Part shown: positions 50,365-54,407 of the stretch, piece by piece
Numbering within the stretch: position 1 is the stretch's first letter
Layout: every line of letters starts with the position of its first letter
Assembly (NCBI GenBank): GCA_015057305.1
Contig: SVES01000010.1
Location: 25,388-79,794 of the forward strand
Source: Pseudobutyrivibrio ruminis
Lineage (GTDB): Bacteria > Bacillota > Clostridia > Lachnospirales > Lachnospiraceae
Reading direction: 5' to 3'
DNA: 54,407 bases
The notes under the pieces: model-generated
The model's input: the letters and a program-made list of their open reading frames with translations, nothing else
Told to the model about the DNA's origin: nothing
The model's database searches: none
Program-made: the position numbers and the translations under genes

Positions 50365-51834
50365 TTAAAACTTCAGAGCATTCTCCTTATTCCAAAGCTT
50401 ATCGTACTTAAAGCCTGTAACCTTTTCACATACAGCAATTTCCTCTGCTGTAGCTACTGAGTCATCTTCTCCCTTTCGTCTATGTATTTCCTTTTTGATT
50501 ATATCGTATTCTCTTTTGTTCATAGGGAACATTATCGCAAATACGATAGTCAGCGCCATAAGTAAAATTGGAGCCCATACATAAAGCTGTGCAATGCCAG
50601 CCTGTGTTGAGGCAGCTTGACGCATACCCTCTGTTGCCAAGGTTTCATTATATCCAATCATCATCAACAGCAATCCGATTATTGTAGAGCTGAGGCCAGT
50701 AGCAATTTTTCTAATAAATGTTGCCATTCCAGAAACAATTCCCGGTCTTGATATTGATGTGATAAGCTCATCCACATCTGCCATATCAGAAAGGATAGCG
50801 TAAATACTAACTGAAGATGCCGCCATTCCAAGTCCGATTATAAATGACAGTACCAGTATTACCACAAATGGTGCCCCCTCGTAAGAGAAGAATAATAGGG
50901 CGATTGTTGCAACAATTCTCACAGGGAAGCCAAGCAATATTGGAAATTTCTTTGAAGTGCGTGGCATTACAATGGAAAAGATAATAGTGCCAGTGAACTG
51001 TGCCAATAAAAGCACTCCCATCATAATGGTGAATCTACCGCCAGAATATGCATTAAGCACATCATCCACGTAGTAGACAGCAAGACCTGTTACAAAATCT
51101 GCTGCTCCCTGACCTGCAAGGAAAATGCAAATAAACAGTTTAAAGGAAAAGCTTTTATAAACTGTAAATGATTGAACTAAGCTTTTTTTCAATGGCACAT
51201 TTACAGGTTCCTTATCCTTTTCCCAGGTTCCTAAAAATGTAAGAAGGATAACTACAAAAAATACAATTGAAAAGATAACTGCCACTCTGAAATAGAGATT
51301 TGCATTTGTGTTGTCTGTAATAATAATTGTTGGAACCAGACCTGCTATAATAGCTCCCACGCTGGAGAATACTGTTCGCACTCCTGAAAAGCTACCTCGT
51401 CTTGTGTAGTCATCCACCATATCTGGAAGCAAGCCATTGTAAGGCACCATCACTATGGTAAAGCCAGTTGAAAATAACATGTACATCAACACATAAAATG
51501 CATATTGACCGCCAACACTATTAATTCCAACATTCATCCACAGCATTAAAAACGTGATTGCCGAAATGATACTACCAATCAGAATATAAAAGCGCTTTGC
51601 TCCAAATTTGGAGCTTGTTCTATCTACAATATTTCCCATAATTGGATCGGTGATTGCATCCCACACTTTACCAATAAGTGGTATAGTACCTGCCAAGGCC
51701 GGGGACATTCCCAGAGCCTTTGTCAAAAATACTGTAAAAAATGTACTGATTACTACAAAGGCTCCACCGCCGTATATGTCAGCAAAGCCATATGAGCATT
51801 TCGCCCAAAAACTATTCTCCCTACTTTTTTCCAT
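50365..51834 (-). CDS. GPH-family sugar:cation symporter (YihO/MelB-like)
   Basis: 489 residues with 12 membrane segments. GPH signatures: GYGFADIYGGGAF-like start (SYGFADIYGG), IPLIGKVWDAITDPIMGNIV and SSKFGAKRFYILIG. E. coli YihO and YihP, the sulfoquinovose and sulfoquinovosyl glycerol importers, belong to this family. Cotranscribed with the upstream GH31 gene, as in many glycoside import pairs, so import of a sulfoquinovoside is likely. GGGAGG precedes the ATG. Confidence 0.88.
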   Translation of the reverse strand: MEKSRENSFWAKCSYGFADIYGGGAFVVISTFFTVFLTKALGMSPALAGTIPLIGKVWDAITDPIMGNIVDRTSSKFGAKRFYILIGSIISAITFLMLWMNVGINSVGGQYAFYVLMYMLFSTGFTIVMVPYNGLLPDMVDDYTRRGSFSGVRTVFSSVGAIIAGLVPTIIITDNTNANLYFRVAVIFSIVFFVVILLTFLGTWEKDKEPVNVPLKKSLVQSFTVYKSFSFKLFICIFLAGQGAADFVTGLAVYYVDDVLNAYSGGRFTIMMGVLLLAQFTGTIIFSIVMPRTSKKFPILLGFPVRIVATIALLFFSYEGAPFVVILVLSFIIGLGMAASSVSIYAILSDMADVDELITSISRPGIVSGMATFIRKIATGLSSTIIGLLLMMIGYNETLATEGMRQAASTQAGIAQLYVWAPILLMALTIVFAIMFPMNKREYDIIKKEIHRRKGEDDSVATAEEIAVCEKVTGFKYDKLWNKENALKF

Positions 51835-51865
51835 ATCAAATACCTCCCAATACTTTTCCCAGTTA

Positions 51866-53872
51866 TTAATCCAAGTCTTTTATAGACATTATTGATTCAT
51901 AGTAAGCCGAATCCCGACGCACAAATACTGGCGGCGTTCCTATCTTGGCATCTACTGTGAAGGTGCCTCTTTTATATTCTTCTCCTGTAAATAGATGAAT
52001 CCAGGTATCATTAGGCAGGCTCACTCTCCTGCTTTTTGCTCCCTTATCCACAATAGGCGCAACCAGAATATCTTCCCCTAGCATATATTCTGTTGTCTCG
52101 CTATAAGCCCAAGGCTCATCATAATGATAAAAGACAGGTCGCATAACAGGCGTCCCCTTATCTACCTGCTTTTCAACCAATCCCTTTATATAATCGGACA
52201 GCCCTGCATGCATCCTTGTGCATCTGGCTACATGCTTAAGCAATTCCTCGTCATCAGCAAACTGCACATTGTTTCCAGGCTGATTTCCCTCATGAGACCT
52301 GAAAAGTGGTGAAAATACATTCATTTCCTCCCATCTCATCAGTAGCTCCTTATCTCTACGCATATGCATAATGGTGGTATAACCGCCCACATCAGAATGA
52401 GTGATGCCAAAGCCTGACATTGCAAGAGAAAGTGTGGCTGATATTACTGATGGCAGCCCATCATCCACAGACCAATCCACGTGCTGATCTCCTGTCCACA
52501 TCATTGCAGAGTCCTTTACTGTTCCTGTATACCCTGCTCGTGTAAAGAAAAATACCTCATCCTCTGCGTGACATTCCTCTATAGCCTCACGATTTAGCCT
52601 GGCCCAAATGGCTGGCCACCTATTGTGATACTCCTTTGCATCCCCATCGTACAAAACCGCATCATCAGGAAGATACTCCCCAAAGTCTGCCATCCATCCG
52701 CCCATGCCGATGCCTATCATGTTTTCCTTGATAAGATTTTTGTACCATTCATATGCCTTTGGATTTGTAAAATCCACCATAGCAGCTGGAAATGTTGTGA
52801 TAGTTACCAAATAGTCTTGGCCATCTTTATTTTTGACACAATATCCCTTTGCCTTAGCCTCAGCATATATGTCCTTTTCCAAGGCAATAAATGGATTAAT
52901 ATACCCCAAAAATCTAACGCCCTTAGACTTCCACTCCTTTATTTTCTCTGGTAGATTAGGATACTGCTTTTCACTATATTTCCAATTCCACATTACCTGA
53001 TAGCCAAAGCCTGTGCATCTGCAGCCACACCAATCCTGGCACCAGACTCCCACAACCTTTGCCCCGGCAGCCTCTAAGGTCTTAAGCTTTCTATCTATAT
53101 TGCCGCAACCGTCAAAGCCTTCTTTCACATTCTTGCCATCACGAACCCAATCCTGCATTGCAATAATGCCGCCTTCATAAACCCAATCTGGCAGCTTTCT
53201 CTGGCGTCCCAGCAGTGCTGTCAATTTTTCCGATAGGTCCTCAAAGGTATCTGCTTTTTCTGAAATGATATGTGGCAGCTCCTGAGTGTAGATAGTTGTC
53301 ACCTCTGGCTTTCTAAAATCAAACTCCCCATAGCTGTTCATATCTACATGCACATAATATTTCTCAGAAGAAACAAATGTAGGCTGAACATAATAAGATT
53401 CATATTTATCAAAACTTAGCTTTTTCTTTGGACGCTTTCCAATTATCTTTTCTTTGATTATCTTTTTAGAAATTCGAGCTGCATTCTGATGCTCAGCCAC
53501 CCATATTCTTACGTTTTGCCCCTTTAAATCAAACTCTGAATATGTCTCACCGCAACCATAAATATGCTCCTTTTCCTCAGTAGGAAATGAAATCCAAAAG
53601 CGATTAACCTCCACCGGCTTATCATCAATGCGCTCCATGATAAATTCGCCTCTGCCATTTTTCTCCGATAAAAGAATTCGATACTTTGTATCGTATTTAT
53701 TCTCCCCAACTACTACCTCAATCCCTCCAGCAACTGAGGTGTGTGACACAAAATAGCATCTGCTACGCCAATCAATACTTTGCTTATATTTAAAGCTTCC
53801 TCGATTCATTGTGAAATTGTTTTCCCCCCGGCCAACCTCCACAACGAAATCCGTATAATCTGTAATATTAAT
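51866..53872 (-). CDS. GH31 glycoside hydrolase, divergent YihQ-like paralogue
   Basis: About 668 residues. It parallels the 43835 enzyme (EHIYGCGETYSEFDLKGQNV, VQPTFVSSEKYYVHVDM, GGWMADFGEYLPDD, MWTGDQHVDW). Numbered from the GTG at 53842, nucleophile D386, acid/base D452, Q230, Q269, W285 and Y488 match YihQ, but the sulfonate-binding Arg is Gln (Q282, GYQVMW). A 25-residue Lys-rich insertion follows IWVAEHQN. Homology to the paralogue (NITD) reaches upstream of the first GTG (53842) to ATT codons preceded by GAGGGG, so I place the start at the ATT at 53872; 53842 is the conservative choice. Confidence 0.8.
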   Translation of the reverse strand: MNITDYTDFVVEVGRGENNFTMNRGSFKYKQSIDWRSRCYFVSHTSVAGGIEVVVGENKYDTKYRILLSEKNGRGEFIMERIDDKPVEVNRFWISFPTEEKEHIYGCGETYSEFDLKGQNVRIWVAEHQNAARISKKIIKEKIIGKRPKKKLSFDKYESYYVQPTFVSSEKYYVHVDMNSYGEFDFRKPEVTTIYTQELPHIISEKADTFEDLSEKLTALLGRQRKLPDWVYEGGIIAMQDWVRDGKNVKEGFDGCGNIDRKLKTLEAAGAKVVGVWCQDWCGCRCTGFGYQVMWNWKYSEKQYPNLPEKIKEWKSKGVRFLGYINPFIALEKDIYAEAKAKGYCVKNKDGQDYLVTITTFPAAMVDFTNPKAYEWYKNLIKENMIGIGMGGWMADFGEYLPDDAVLYDGDAKEYHNRWPAIWARLNREAIEECHAEDEVFFFTRAGYTGTVKDSAMMWTGDQHVDWSVDDGLPSVISATLSLAMSGFGITHSDVGGYTTIMHMRRDKELLMRWEEMNVFSPLFRSHEGNQPGNNVQFADDEELLKHVARCTRMHAGLSDYIKGLVEKQVDKGTPVMRPVFYHYDEPWAYSETTEYMLGEDILVAPIVDKGAKSRRVSLPNDTWIHLFTGEEYKRGTFTVDAKIGTPPVFVRRDSAYYESIMSIKDLD

Positions 53873-53891
53873 AACAATTCCCCCTCTGCCA

Positions 53892-53946
53892 TTTAATTAA
53901 CGCTTTTAATCAAATATATTCTAGAACACTGCACTAAAATACTCAA
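53892..53946 (-). promoter_or_regulatory. Promoter and operator of the GH31-GPH operon
   Basis: Minus strand: -35 TTGAGT (53946-53941), 17-base spacer, -10 TAGAAT (53923-53918), then the operator-like block TTTGATTAAAAG..TTAATTAAA (53914-53892), and GAGGGG before the gene. Same layout as the 50280 and 48662 promoters. Confidence 0.65.
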
Positions 53947-54004
53947 CTTGTAATTTTATAAAAAAATACCCCTGCCATATTGTGCAGAAGTACTTTTCGT
54001 GTAA

Positions 54005-54253
54005 TCATTCACAGTCACCACGATATTCCACCCATAATTCTATATTACTATCAGTATAGATGTGCTCATAACTTCTAAGTTCATAAGCATTCTTCAAACC
54101 TCTGAACTTTTCTGCGGAACTCATTTCATTCAAACAGTCCTCGAAAAGTTCATTTCAGAATGCTTATTCACTAAGAACTTATGGCTGATTACATCATATA
54201 CTTGATAGTAATATAGAATTATTTATACGAAGCACTGGGTGACTGTAAATGAT
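54005..54253. repeat. 249-bp near-palindrome
   Basis: Nested arms: TCATTCACAGTCACC/GGTGACTGTAAATGA (outer), TAATTCTATATTACTATCA/TGATAGTAATATAGAATTA (perfect 19 bp), CATAA..TAAGCATTCT/AGAATGCTTA..TTATG, and GAACTTTTC/GAAAAGTTC around a 30-base loop. No open frame inside. It looks like a MITE-sized or very long structured repeat. The remaining 54254-54407 shows no gene that I can support. Confidence 0.8.
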
Positions 54254-54407
54254 AATTCTGTCAGCAAAGTATGTATAGAGCGGACATGTTGGTTAGCGGA
54301 CAAGCATATGTATGAAGCTAGTTATGCAATTATTGCTTTTGCTTTGGAACGAGCTTAGAAAAATAAAAAGCAGGTTTTGTAATATATAGCCATGCGCCGC
54401 CATGGAC

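Noticed and set aside
54254..54407. Gene or tRNA at the right edge
   Set aside because: No frame longer than a few dozen codons and no cloverleaf found; only AT-rich sequence with ACAAGC and GAGCTT that may begin another P-type hairpin.

Overview
The window looks like a chromosomal segment of a low-GC, motile, plant-glycan-degrading Firmicute of the Lachnospiraceae (Butyrivibrio/Pseudobutyrivibrio/Roseburia type). The evidence is the L-arabinose catabolic cluster, a GH43 enzyme with a sugar ABC importer, a membrane-anchored GH5 enzyme, a PPi-type phosphofructokinase, flagellum-associated accessory proteins and a chemoreceptor, strong AGGAGG ribosome binding sites, and AT-rich intergenic DNA. 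No rRNA, tRNA, CRISPR array or complete transposase was seen.

Layout. 1-6.1 kb: a minus-strand run of small acidic protein, GH5 endoglucanase, Xaa-Pro aminopeptidase and DNA polymerase I; the first three are joined by TAATG overlaps. 6.2-8.3 kb: a basic orphan ORF, a VanZ-like membrane protein and phosphofructokinase. 8.3-11.3 kb: copper resistance operon csoR-copA, with a CopZ-like domain fused in frame to CopA behind its own ribosome binding site. 11.3-12.4 kb: two small genes of mobile-element character and a string of hairpins. 12.6-21 kb: a chemoreceptor, a probable group II intron remnant, four flagellum-associated or uncharacterised proteins, and a LytTR/GHKL two-component pair, with an eight-hairpin array between two of the genes. 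21.1-21.4 kb: a compact Fst/par-like type I toxin-antitoxin locus. 21.5-32.2 kb: the arabinose region: araA, a transaldolase, araB and araD on one strand with an AraC-type regulator, and a divergent solute-binding protein, two permeases and GH43. 32.4-37.9 kb: housekeeping genes (proC, a lipoprotein, an aminotransferase, rarA).

38-53.9 kb: a transcription block that I read as a sulfoquinovose (plant sulfolipid sugar) locus. It has two YihQ-like GH31 enzymes, one of which keeps the full sulfoquinovose-binding residue set, a YihO-like GPH symporter, a DASS anion transporter, a transaldolase with an altered substrate loop, a YihU-like reductase, two candidate sugar isomerases (a DUF4867 cupin and an L-fucose-isomerase-like protein), a tripartite TctABC transporter and a ROK regulator. 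Three promoters in this block carry the same TTAATT-type operator just downstream of the -10 box. Together they suggest the transaldolase (sulfo-TAL) route: release of sulfoquinovose, isomerisation to sulfofructose, cleavage to sulfolactaldehyde, reduction to dihydroxypropanesulfonate.

The intergenic DNA is unusual. Long hairpins of one architecture (variable outer stem, CAAGC/GCTTG collar, inner stem, GC-rich loop) recur at least eight times, often at convergent gene ends. Two also pair with a second, more conserved GC-rich structured element (B). Both composites sit directly 3' of the two transaldolase genes, in opposite orientations. A further 249-bp near-palindrome lies at the right edge. 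These dispersed structured elements, the toxin-antitoxin locus and the sulfoquinovose block are the most interesting contents.
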